Of a stretch of 64,000 nt of DNA, positions 1-7,878 are shown in pieces. A program made the position numbers and the translations under genes. Where the stretch lies: NCBI RefSeq assembly GCF_934746965.1, contig NZ_CAKVFS010000004.1, forward strand, positions 162,413 to 226,412, written 5' to 3'. This stretch comes from an uncultured Methanobrevibacter sp. Its GTDB lineage: Archaea > Methanobacteriota > Methanobacteria > Methanobacteriales > Methanobacteriaceae. Within the stretch, counting starts at the first letter, position 1, and each line of letters begins with the position of its first letter. A model generated the notes under the pieces. It searched no databases. It saw nothing but the letters and a program-made list of their open reading frames with translations, and was not told the origin of the DNA.

Positions 1-374
1 ATTTGTTTGATTTAAATGATGATATTATTGTAGAAGATGAAAAAACGTATAATTGTTTGTTTAATGAGTCTATGTTGCTTGTGACTGATTATTCTTCTGT
101 TGCTTTTGATTTTGCTTATCTTAAAAAGCCTGTTGTTTATTATCAGTATTCTGATGATTATAATTTTGATTTGTCTGAAAGTTATTTTGATTATGAAACC
201 ATGGGTTTTGGAGAAGTTATTAAAAATGAAACTGATTTAATAAATTTAATTAAATCATATATAGATACTGATTGTAGTATGAAAGAAGTTTATAATCAAA
301 GAGTTGATGATTTTTACAAATACACAGACAAGAAAAACTCCACAAGAGTCTACAACTGGATCCAAAAAAACTAA
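1..374 (+). CDS. CDP-glycerol glycerophosphotransferase-like protein, C-terminal end (cut by window edge)
   Basis: This is the last roughly 123 codons of a protein whose start lies left of the window. It carries the family's C-terminal motif TDYSSVAFDFAYLKKP followed by VVYYQY, typical of the TagF/CDP-glycerol:poly(glycerophosphate) glycerophosphotransferase fold that builds teichoic-acid-like polyol-phosphate polymers. The same block recurs near the end of the protein finishing at 10500, so the two are paralogues. The TTG at position 3 is only an in-frame codon, not a likely start. The gene is followed after 31 bases by an FkbM-type methyltransferase on the same strand, which fits a surface-polymer locus. 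In a methanogen with a pseudomurein wall the true substrate is unknown. Confidence 0.8.
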   Translation, partial: LFDLNDDIIVEDEKTYNCLFNESMLLVTDYSSVAFDFAYLKKPVVYYQYSDDYNFDLSESYFDYETMGFGEVIKNETDLINLIKSYIDTDCSMKEVYNQRVDDFYKYTDKKNSTRVYNWIQKN

Positions 375-405
375 CTAAAACAAATTAAAGGGAGGGATAA
401 AAATC

Positions 406-1473
406 ATGACACTTAAAAATAAACTATTCAAAAACAAAAAAACATTAAAAAATGAGAATATTAGTCTTAAAAAAGAAATTGAGAAATTAAATCAAGAGAA
501 TAATAAATTGAAAAATGAATTGATTTCTGTAAATAATAAGTATCATAATCTTCGTTATATAAGATCTAATGAAAAAAATGCTTCTAGTTTCTGTAGTCAT
601 GAATTTATAGATTATTATTTTAGTGATGATTTTGAAGAAAAATTTCAAAAAATGGTTAAAAATTTACCTAAAGAATCAAAAGATTATTTTAAATGGTTAC
701 TTTTAAGGGTTTTGATAGTTAATTTCAATGGGAAAGAAAGTTTATTTTCAGATTCTGAGTTATTAAATCAAAAAAATTGGGTAAAATTTGAAAAAAATAA
801 TGTAAAAGACAATAAAATAGGGAAATATACATTTGAAGGAGATTATAATTTACATGGATTCATTGATTTAAATTTAACTGATGATGAAAAAGAATTTCTT
901 AAAAATAAGGATATTATTGATGCAGGTGCATTTACAGGAGATACTGCAATTCCTCTTTCTGAAATAACTGAGAATCAAGTTTATGCTTTCGAACCTTTTG
1001 AAGACTCTTTTGAATTGATGGTTAAAAATATTAAAATTAATGAAAAAAATAATATTTGTCCTGTTAATAAGTCTTTAGGTGATATTAATGGAAAAAGAAA
1101 ATTATTTTTATCAAAAAATAATTTTCAAGGAATAACTTTTGATTCTGAATTAAGAAATTATGATCAGGAGTTAGTTGTTGAAGAAACTACTATCGATTCT
1201 TTTGTTAGTGAAAATAAATTGGATGTTGGTTTAATTACAGTAGATGTTGAAGGTGCTGAAAAAAATTTATTAAATGGTGCAGTTGAAACTATTAAAAGTC
1301 AAAAACCAGTTCTTTTTATTAGTATTTATCATGGTGTTGAAGATTTCTTTGAAATAAAACCATGGATTGAAGAATTAGATTTAGGTTATGAATTTGAAAT
1401 TGTTAAAGAACAACCATGGACATTTGTTGCAGATACAGTTTTAAAATGTAAAATAAATAATAAAAATCATTAA
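406..1473 (+). CDS. FkbM family methyltransferase with N-terminal coiled coil
   Basis: This is a 355-residue protein. Residues about 10-55 are rich in Lys, Glu and Asn with heptad-like spacing and probably form a coiled coil. Residues about 165-345 form a class I SAM methyltransferase of FkbM type: the SAM-binding motif DAGAFTGDTA near residue 170, an acidic VYAFEPFEDSF strand end, and a late VDVEGAE motif typical of the family. FkbM enzymes O-methylate sugars and other surface metabolites; the acceptor here is unknown. A strong GGGAGGG ribosome site lies just before the ATG. It sits between a TagF-like gene and a double glycosyltransferase, so glycan methylation is the natural inference. Confidence 0.8.
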   Translation: MTLKNKLFKNKKTLKNENISLKKEIEKLNQENNKLKNELISVNNKYHNLRYIRSNEKNASSFCSHEFIDYYFSDDFEEKFQKMVKNLPKESKDYFKWLLLRVLIVNFNGKESLFSDSELLNQKNWVKFEKNNVKDNKIGKYTFEGDYNLHGFIDLNLTDDEKEFLKNKDIIDAGAFTGDTAIPLSEITENQVYAFEPFEDSFELMVKNIKINEKNNICPVNKSLGDINGKRKLFLSKNNFQGITFDSELRNYDQELVVEETTIDSFVSENKLDVGLITVDVEGAEKNLLNGAVETIKSQKPVLFISIYHGVEDFFEIKPWIEELDLGYEFEIVKEQPWTFVADTVLKCKINNKNH

Positions 1474-1572
1474 TAATTTAATTAATATTATATGTGAGGA
1501 GTTTTGGGTTTATAAATATCTCCTTTATTTGGCTGATTTGATTAGTATATTGTAAAATGGAGAATACAAGTT

Positions 1573-3825
1573 ATGAATGAGAATGTTGAAATTTCAGTTA
1601 TTATTCCAATTTTTAATGCTGAAAAATATTTAGATAAATGTTTGGATTCTATTATAAATCAATCATTCACAAATTTGGAGATTATTTGTGTAAATGATGG
1701 ATCTACTGATGGTACTTTAGATATTCTTAAGGAATATTCTAAAAAAGATGCTAGAATTAAAATAATCAATATAGAGAATCATGGTTCTGGATATGCAAGA
1801 AATATTGCATTGGATGAAGTGAATGGGAACTATGTTAGTTTTATTGATGCTGATGATTGGGTTGATTTAAACTTTTATGAAATATTACATGAATTTATTG
1901 TTAATAATGGGAAAGTAGATATGTTATTCTTTCAGATAATTAATTATATAAATTCTTCAGGTAACCTAGTTGAAACAGAGTTATACAATCATGAATGTCT
2001 TAGAAAGTATGATGGCACAATTTTCACACCTGAAGAATGTGAGGATGATTTATTTAAAATACCTGTTTGTCCTATTTCTAAATTATATAAAACCAGTTTT
2101 TTAAAAGATAATAATATTCACTTTCCAATTGATTTGATTTTTGAAGATAATGTTTTTTTTTATAATGCTTTTTTTCATGCTAATAAATTAGGTTTTATTA
2201 AGAAACATTTTTATTATCGCAGAAGACATGGAAACTCTATAACTCAAGTTTTTAATAAAAAAACATTTGACATTGTTGAAATTACTAATAAAATATTGGA
2301 TATTTTTATTGAATTAAATAAATATGAAATTTTAAAAAAAGAAGTAATTAATCATACTTTTGAAATGATTATGGATTGGTTTTTGAAATCTCCATTATAT
2401 CTTAAAAACGAGTTTTTTTCGATAATTAAATCTAATTATAAAGGTTTCAATGAACTTAAAGAAGATTTTAGAAATAATTTAAATGATGAATTTAAAAAAA
2501 TTTTTAAGATAAGTTTGGAGTCTGAAGATTATATAGATTTTATAACTAAATTTAAGCTTTTTAATTTAGAATATGATGTTATTGATTCAGTTAAAAAAAA
2601 TTATAAACTTAGTGTGATTATTCCAACATATAATACTGGCAATATTCTTCATAGAACTATGAATTCTATAGAAAATCAAACTATTGGTTTTGAAAATATT
2701 GAAGTTGTAATTGTTGATGATTGTTCTAACAATGAAACTATTGAAATTATTAATCAATATTCTAAATTAGATAATGTTAAAGTAATTTATTTTAATTCAA
2801 ATACTGGAGCTTCAGGAATTCCAAGAAATATAGGTATAAAAGAATCATCTGCAGATTATATCATGTTTTTAGACCATGATGATTTTTTTAAACATGATGC
2901 TTTAGAAGAGTTATATGGTTATATAATAAATAATAATTGTGATTTGGTATTTGGAACTTATAGTACGATTACTGATGGGAAATTATTTGATGTTTATTAT
3001 CCTAATGAAAAAAATGGTTATTTTAAATCTATTTTGGATAATGAAAGGTTAGTTGCATTTCCAGCACCATCTATTTGGACAAAATTATTTAAAAAAAGTG
3101 TTGTTGTTGAAAATAATATATTATTTCCTCCAATTTTAGGTGAAGATGCAATATTTTTGTTTAAATTTTTATTAAATTCAAAAGGAATCTATTATTTAAA
3201 TAATTCTTTAATTTGTTATCATGATTTAAATAAAAAATCAACTACTAATAATGTCTCATTTAATTATTTGATGGAAGGTTTATCTGCTGAAAAATATTTA
3301 TTGGATATTTTTGACAGTATTGATAAAGAATATTACTTTAAATATAGGTTAGAAGGTAATTTAAATTTCTTTTTATCTCAATTTTTTAAAAGTAATTTAA
3401 GTGAAAATGAATTAAATGATATTTTACCATTATTCTATTGGTTTACTGAAAAAGGAAATTATTATAATTTAACTCCAAGGGAATTTAAAAATAAGCTTTT
3501 ATTTAATTCACTTCTTCAAAAAGATCAATTTTCTATATTTGAACTTCTAAAAAATGATGGTTGTGTGGGGGAGGATAATAATGCATATGATAATAATGAT
3601 TTTGAAAAATTCGTTATTGATATAGAAAATAAACTTGATGTTTTAGAAGAAACACTTGAAGATTCATATTTAAAAATAGAAATGCTTAAAAAAGAATTAT
3701 TGCATGAAAAGATAGAAAATAATGAGTTAAATTATAAAATGAATTCATTTAAAAATTTATTCTTAGAATATAAAGAATTACATGATAAAAATATTTTTAA
3801 TAAATTTTTAAAGATTTTTAAATGA
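1573..3825 (+). CDS. Tandem GT2 glycosyltransferase (two catalytic domains)
   Basis: This is a 750-residue protein with two GT2 (GT-A) domains. Domain 1 starts near residue 8 with VSVIIPIFNAEKYL-like sequence, then VNDGSTDGT and the metal-binding FIDADDW. Domain 2 starts near residue 346 with LSVIIPTYNTGN, then VDDCSNNET and FLDHDDFF. The C-terminal 70 residues are charged and probably coiled-coil. Two-domain GT2 proteins can add alternating sugars to a surface polysaccharide; both domains keep their acidic metal-binding motif, so both may be active. There is no signal peptide or membrane segment, so it should act in the cytoplasm. Neighbours are FkbM and GT4 genes on the same strand. Confidence 0.85.
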   Translation: MNENVEISVIIPIFNAEKYLDKCLDSIINQSFTNLEIICVNDGSTDGTLDILKEYSKKDARIKIINIENHGSGYARNIALDEVNGNYVSFIDADDWVDLNFYEILHEFIVNNGKVDMLFFQIINYINSSGNLVETELYNHECLRKYDGTIFTPEECEDDLFKIPVCPISKLYKTSFLKDNNIHFPIDLIFEDNVFFYNAFFHANKLGFIKKHFYYRRRHGNSITQVFNKKTFDIVEITNKILDIFIELNKYEILKKEVINHTFEMIMDWFLKSPLYLKNEFFSIIKSNYKGFNELKEDFRNNLNDEFKKIFKISLESEDYIDFITKFKLFNLEYDVIDSVKKNYKLSVIIPTYNTGNILHRTMNSIENQTIGFENIEVVIVDDCSNNETIEIINQYSKLDNVKVIYFNSNTGASGIPRNIGIKESSADYIMFLDHDDFFKHDALEELYGYIINNNCDLVFGTYSTITDGKLFDVYYPNEKNGYFKSILDNERLVAFPAPSIWTKLFKKSVVVENNILFPPILGEDAIFLFKFLLNSKGIYYLNNSLICYHDLNKKSTTNNVSFNYLMEGLSAEKYLLDIFDSIDKEYYFKYRLEGNLNFFLSQFFKSNLSENELNDILPLFYWFTEKGNYYNLTPREFKNKLLFNSLLQKDQFSIFELLKNDGCVGEDNNAYDNNDFEKFVIDIENKLDVLEETLEDSYLKIEMLKKELLHEKIENNELNYKMNSFKNLFLEYKELHDKNIFNKFLKIFK

Positions 3826-3855
3826 ATATTTTTTTAATTTGATAATGGTGGTATT

Positions 3856-5052
3856 ATGAAAAAAATATTATATGTTTTGCATTCTGGAGTTACTGGAGGT
3901 ACATTTCTTACAAATAAAGATTTGATGAAAAATGTTAATTATAATTTTGATGTATTTTTATTAACTGCTGAAGTTGATGTTTTAAAATTTTATCATTATG
4001 TTAATGATAAATTAGTTCTAATTAAAGAATATGAAAGAAAATATATGTGGTCTGCAAAAGATTTTCATAATAATTGGCTTTCATATATTTATTTTGATAT
4101 TTTAAATGAATATCATATTGATATTATTCATGTGAGACATTTGATTAATCATAGTTTTGATTTGCCTAAAATTGCTAAAAAATTAGACATTCCTGTAGTT
4201 TTATCTTTTCATGATTTTTATTTTATATGTCCATTTTATGTTTTATTAAATGAAAATAATGATTATTGTGGAGGAGTGTGTAATAATAATTTGGATAACT
4301 GTTATAATCCATTAAAATCTTTAGATGATATTAATTCTAAGAAATTAATTGAGTTATGGAGAAAAAATGTATTTGAAATGTTTCAATATGTTGATTATTT
4401 TGTTACAACATCTAGCATTGTAAAAAATCTTTTTTTAAAAATTTATCCAAACATGAACGAAGAACACTTTAAAGTTATTGAACATGGTAGGGACTTTTTA
4501 AAATTTAGTAAGGGTTGTAATGAAATTCCTTGTGAAAATAAACCTATTAAAATAGTATGTCCTGCTAATCATCTTAATATCATGAAAGGTTCTGAGTTAA
4601 TTAAAAGTATTAAAAAAGAAGATAAAAATAATCGTTTAGAGTTTCATTTTTTAGGTAATTGTCATGATGGTATTGAAAATTATGGTATAAATCATGGAAC
4701 ATTTGAAAGAGATGAATTTTTTAAAAAAATTGAAGAAATAAAACCTTCATTTATAGGAATATTTTCAATTTGGCCAGAAACATTTTGCCATACATTAACT
4801 GAGGCATGGAGTTGTGGAATTCCAGTTATTGGAAGTAATATTGGAGTCATACAAGATAGAATTATAAAAGAAAAAGGCGGTTGGTTAATAGATATTTCTA
4901 ATCCTAAAAAAGCTTATGATAAGATAATAAATATTGCTGAAGATAAAGAGGAATATACTAAAGTTCAGGAAAATATTAAAAATATTTCTTTTAAAACAAC
5001 TTTAGAAATGTCTGGTGAATATTTAGATGTCTATAATGATTTGTTATTTTGA
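3856..5052 (+). CDS. GT4-type glycosyltransferase
   Basis: This is a 398-residue protein that looks like a GT-B fold enzyme of family 4. The N-terminus reads KKILYVLHSGVTGGT, a nucleotide-sugar transferase start with a Gly-rich loop. A C-terminal PETFCHTLTEAWSCGIPVI segment (about residues 308-326) matches the conserved E-x7-E donor-binding region of GT4. It begins 30 bases after the double GT2 gene with a GGTGG ribosome site, so it is probably co-transcribed. It likely transfers a sugar from a nucleotide donor to a growing surface glycan; donor and acceptor cannot be told from sequence. Confidence 0.82.
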   Translation: MKKILYVLHSGVTGGTFLTNKDLMKNVNYNFDVFLLTAEVDVLKFYHYVNDKLVLIKEYERKYMWSAKDFHNNWLSYIYFDILNEYHIDIIHVRHLINHSFDLPKIAKKLDIPVVLSFHDFYFICPFYVLLNENNDYCGGVCNNNLDNCYNPLKSLDDINSKKLIELWRKNVFEMFQYVDYFVTTSSIVKNLFLKIYPNMNEEHFKVIEHGRDFLKFSKGCNEIPCENKPIKIVCPANHLNIMKGSELIKSIKKEDKNNRLEFHFLGNCHDGIENYGINHGTFERDEFFKKIEEIKPSFIGIFSIWPETFCHTLTEAWSCGIPVIGSNIGVIQDRIIKEKGGWLIDISNPKKAYDKIINIAEDKEEYTKVQENIKNISFKTTLEMSGEYLDVYNDLLF

Positions 5053-5211
5053 TAGATTTAATAAATATGAGTATTTGAGTATTAATAGTTTAGTGAGAGT
5101 AATTATAAATAATAATTTTTTTTTTAAATGATGTAATGTTTTAATAAAAATTAATTTAAATATATTATTATATTTTTATCATAATTAGAATTAATGTTAA
5201 AAGGGGATATT

Positions 5212-5814
5212 ATGCATAAAAGTTCGTTTCAATCAATGGAATTATTTAAAAATAAATATTTGGATAATAAGAAACAGTTAAAGATTTTAGATATAGGGTC
5301 TTATGATTCTAGTGATACTTCTTATAATTATGGGAGATTTTTAAAAGAAGATAATTGGGAATATGTAGGTATGGATATTCAAAAAGGTCCTAATGTAGAT
5401 TTAGTTGTTTCTGATATTTATAATTGGATTGAAATTGAGGATAATTCTTTTGATGTTGTTGTTTCTGGTCAAGCTTTTGAACATATGGAGTTTTTCTGGA
5501 AAGCAATTAAAGAAATAGAAAGAATTTTAAAACCAGGTGGTTTATGTTGTATTATTGCACCTAGTTCTGGTCCAGTTCATAAAAATCCTTATGATTGTTT
5601 TAGATTTAAAGAAGGGGGCATGAGGTCAATAGCAAATTATGCTGGATTAAATGTATTGGAATGTTATATAAATGATGATGAAATTTCTAATCCATGGTAT
5701 GATGGTGTTTTAATAGCTAAAAAGAAAAATAACTATTCTAAAAATAATTTATATGAAAGAATGGATATTTTGGAAGATAAATTTAATTTAATTTTAAAGG
5801 AGTTAAATAGGTGA
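5212..5814 (+). CDS. Class I SAM-dependent methyltransferase (tandem copy 1)
   Basis: This is a 200-residue protein with a SAM-binding fold: ILDIGSYDSSDT (motif I), a YVGMDIQKGPNVD strand, DNSFDVVVSGQAFEHM, and ERILKPGGLCCIIAP. I chose ATG 5212 over the in-frame ATG 5194 because AAGGGG lies at the right distance before it and because the next gene, a close paralogue, also begins MHKSS. The substrate is unknown; methylation of a sugar or of a polymer terminus is a reasonable inference from the glycosyltransferase context. The 160 bases before it, after the GT4 gene, are AT-only-like and show no gene. Confidence 0.8.
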   Translation: MHKSSFQSMELFKNKYLDNKKQLKILDIGSYDSSDTSYNYGRFLKEDNWEYVGMDIQKGPNVDLVVSDIYNWIEIEDNSFDVVVSGQAFEHMEFFWKAIKEIERILKPGGLCCIIAPSSGPVHKNPYDCFRFKEGGMRSIANYAGLNVLECYINDDEISNPWYDGVLIAKKKNNYSKNNLYERMDILEDKFNLILKELNR

Positions 5815-5818
5815 TTGT

Positions 5819-6424
5819 ATGCATAAATCTAGTCATGATAAAATGAATTGGTTTAAAAATAATTATCTTAATGATGATGATTTTTTAGATATATTGGATG
5901 TTGGTTCTTTAGATACAAGTGGTACTAATTATAATTATAAATCTATTTTCAATAATTCTAATTGGAGTTATCAAGGTTTAGATTTTGAAGCTGGAGATAA
6001 TGTAGATATTGTTGTAGATGATATTTATAATTGGTATGAGGTTAAGGATAATTGTTATGATGTTGTTGTTTCTGGTCAGTTTTTTGAGCATTTAGGTTTC
6101 TTTTGGCTTACTATGGCTGAAATTGATAGAGTTTTGAGACCTGGTGGTTTTTGTTGTATCATTGCTCCTAGTGGTGGACCTAAACATGGTGATGCAGATG
6201 ATGACTGTTATCGTTTTTATGAAGATGGTATGAGAGCATTAGCTAAATATGTTGATTTTGAAGTTCTTCATACTTCTGTAAATGATGATGCTAAACCTTG
6301 GTGTGATTGTTGTCTTGTTGCTAAAAAAACAGGTTCTTTAGCAACTAGTGAAAATAATTTAGAAAAAAGAATGCATAATCTTGAAAATAGATTAGATGAT
6401 ATTTTGGATTCAATTAAGAAATAA
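5819..6424 (+). CDS. Class I SAM-dependent methyltransferase (tandem copy 2)
   Basis: This is a 201-residue protein clearly homologous to the gene just upstream: both begin MHKSS, share ILDVGSLDTSGT in place of ILDIGSYDSSDT, VVVSGQFFEH, and RPGGFCCIIAPSGGP. It starts 4 bases after its neighbour's stop, with AGGTGAT before the ATG. The pair looks like a tandem duplication that has since diverged. Both keep the SAM-binding glycine motif, so both are likely to be active, perhaps on different positions or sugars. The C-terminal 30 residues are charged and may form a short helix. Confidence 0.8.
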   Translation: MHKSSHDKMNWFKNNYLNDDDFLDILDVGSLDTSGTNYNYKSIFNNSNWSYQGLDFEAGDNVDIVVDDIYNWYEVKDNCYDVVVSGQFFEHLGFFWLTMAEIDRVLRPGGFCCIIAPSGGPKHGDADDDCYRFYEDGMRALAKYVDFEVLHTSVNDDAKPWCDCCLVAKKTGSLATSENNLEKRMHNLENRLDDILDSIKK

Positions 6425-6438
6425 TTATTGTGATTTAT

Positions 6439-7251
6439 ATGGAATCTGTTAGTAATATTGATCAAATTGAAAATTTAGAAAATAATAGTTTTGTTGGCAA
6501 ACCTGAATTTGTTAATTCTAAAGTTACTTTTAAAGGTAAAGGTAATTTATTTTTTTGTGAACGTGATGTTAAGTTAGTTAATGCATCTATACGTTTTGAA
6601 GGTAGTAATTCTTTAGTTTATCTTTCATCTACTCCAAATTCACAATATCCTTTAAATTTGCAGGTTTATCATGATTCAGTTATCTTTTTTGGTCGTGATA
6701 ATAATATGACTGCTCCATTAAACATTAATGTTCAGGAACATCAAAATTTAATTATTGGAGATGATTGTAACATTGGAAGTGGTACTAATATTAGAACTTC
6801 TTTTGCTTATCCGTTATATTCATCTAAAACTAAGCAAAGAATTAATTTCCCAGGTTCTGTTCTTATTGGAGATCATGTTTGGTTAGGTCATTTAGCTTAT
6901 ATTTCATCAGGTGCTATTTTAGGTTCTGGTTCTATTATAGATAATAATTCTTTTGTTCCTCCTAATTATAAAATTAGTTCCAATTCTTTTTTAAGTGGCA
7001 ATCCGGTTAGTGTTGTTCAAGAAGATGTTTTTTTCACTAAGGATTATTTAGGTGCTTTTAATGAGGCTTCTTCTGAAAATGTTAATAATTATGTAAGTGA
7101 TGTTTTTATGTATGAAGTTATTCCAAATGAATCTCTTTATTTCCCTAAAATTGATGAAACATTAAAATCTTTAAATGTTGATGATTCTTTGGATTTTATT
7201 CAAAAATTATTTGTTTATAACAAAAGAAAAAATAGATTTACTATTTTGTAG
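6439..7251 (+). CDS. Left-handed beta-helix (hexapeptide-repeat) acyltransferase-like protein
   Basis: This is about 270 residues. The middle part has hexapeptide-like turns (IGDDCNIGSGTNIRTS, VLIGDHVWLGHLAYISSGA, ILGSGSIIDNN), ending with SGNPVSVV, as in the xenobiotic/maltose O-acetyltransferase group. A His after VWLG could be the catalytic base. I prefer ATG 6439: the GTG nine bases upstream sits within GTGAT, which is better read as the ribosome-binding site. The C-terminal 70 residues beyond the helix are not recognised. It would O-acylate a sugar, consistent with the methyltransferases and glycosyltransferases around it. Confidence 0.75.
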   Translation: MESVSNIDQIENLENNSFVGKPEFVNSKVTFKGKGNLFFCERDVKLVNASIRFEGSNSLVYLSSTPNSQYPLNLQVYHDSVIFFGRDNNMTAPLNINVQEHQNLIIGDDCNIGSGTNIRTSFAYPLYSSKTKQRINFPGSVLIGDHVWLGHLAYISSGAILGSGSIIDNNSFVPPNYKISSNSFLSGNPVSVVQEDVFFTKDYLGAFNEASSENVNNYVSDVFMYEVIPNESLYFPKIDETLKSLNVDDSLDFIQKLFVYNKRKNRFTIL

Positions 7252-7272
7252 TTTTATAGTTTAAAATAAATT

Positions 7273-7308
7273 CAAGGAGTTAGGTTATTTTTAACCTATG
7301 TATCCTTG
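7273..7308. terminator. Bidirectional hairpin between convergent genes
   Basis: An inner stem TAGGTT/AACCTA around a T-rich loop is nested in an outer CAAGGA/TCCTTG stem. It lies between the end of the acyltransferase gene (7251) and overlaps the last codons of the leftward gene ending at 7291, so it could end transcription from both sides. Confidence 0.5.
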
Positions 7309-7782
7309 ATTAGCTGGTTTTAAGCTTGTTACAATGTCATTAATTAACTTTGAGAAGTATTCATTTTGATCATTATCATAATTTAATATCCAAACACGAT
7401 AATTTTTATTATTTTTTTCAAAAAATATTTGTGTTGAATTGGTATAATCTGTTTCACGATAAGTTATATATAGGTCAGTGTTATCTATTTTTTTAGTTTC
7501 ATTGTTTACTGTAAAATTATCACTTGCAGCTTTTTGGAAATAACTTTTAATTGTTTTACTATTATTTAGATTAGTTATGTTTATAGTTATATTATCACTT
7601 TTATCGTAAAGGCTAATTGTGTTGTTAGTTTTATTACTTATATTGAAATTTTCAGGTAAGTTGAATTTATCTCCATTAAATTCTATTTTATTTGAATTAA
7701 ATTCAAAACCAGTATAATTATATAAATTAATTATGGCCATTAATAAAATCAATAGAATTAATAATAAATATAATTTTTTCAT
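7291..7782 (-). CDS. Small membrane-anchored exported protein of unknown function
   Basis: This is a 163-residue protein. Residues 4-22 are almost entirely Leu/Ile (a signal anchor) followed by an Asn- and Thr-rich extracellular domain with many possible N-glycosylation sequons. The rest has the look of a PsbP/lipoprotein-like beta domain but I do not recognise a family with confidence. A GGTGAAAAT site precedes the ATG. It is the only leftward gene in the left 10 kb and therefore probably has its own promoter. It may be a surface protein; no enzymatic motif is visible. Confidence 0.65.
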   Translation of the reverse strand: MKKLYLLLILLILLMAIINLYNYTGFEFNSNKIEFNGDKFNLPENFNISNKTNNTISLYDKSDNITINITNLNNSKTIKSYFQKAASDNFTVNNETKKIDNTDLYITYRETDYTNSTQIFFEKNNKNYRVWILNYDNDQNEYFSKLINDIVTSLKPANQGYIG

Positions 7783-7878
7783 ATTTTCACCATCAAAAGG
7801 TTTATTATCTTGTGTAAAGATATTATATATTAATTAAATATATTTATGGTTATTTTAATATTTTTTGGAGGCTAAAAA

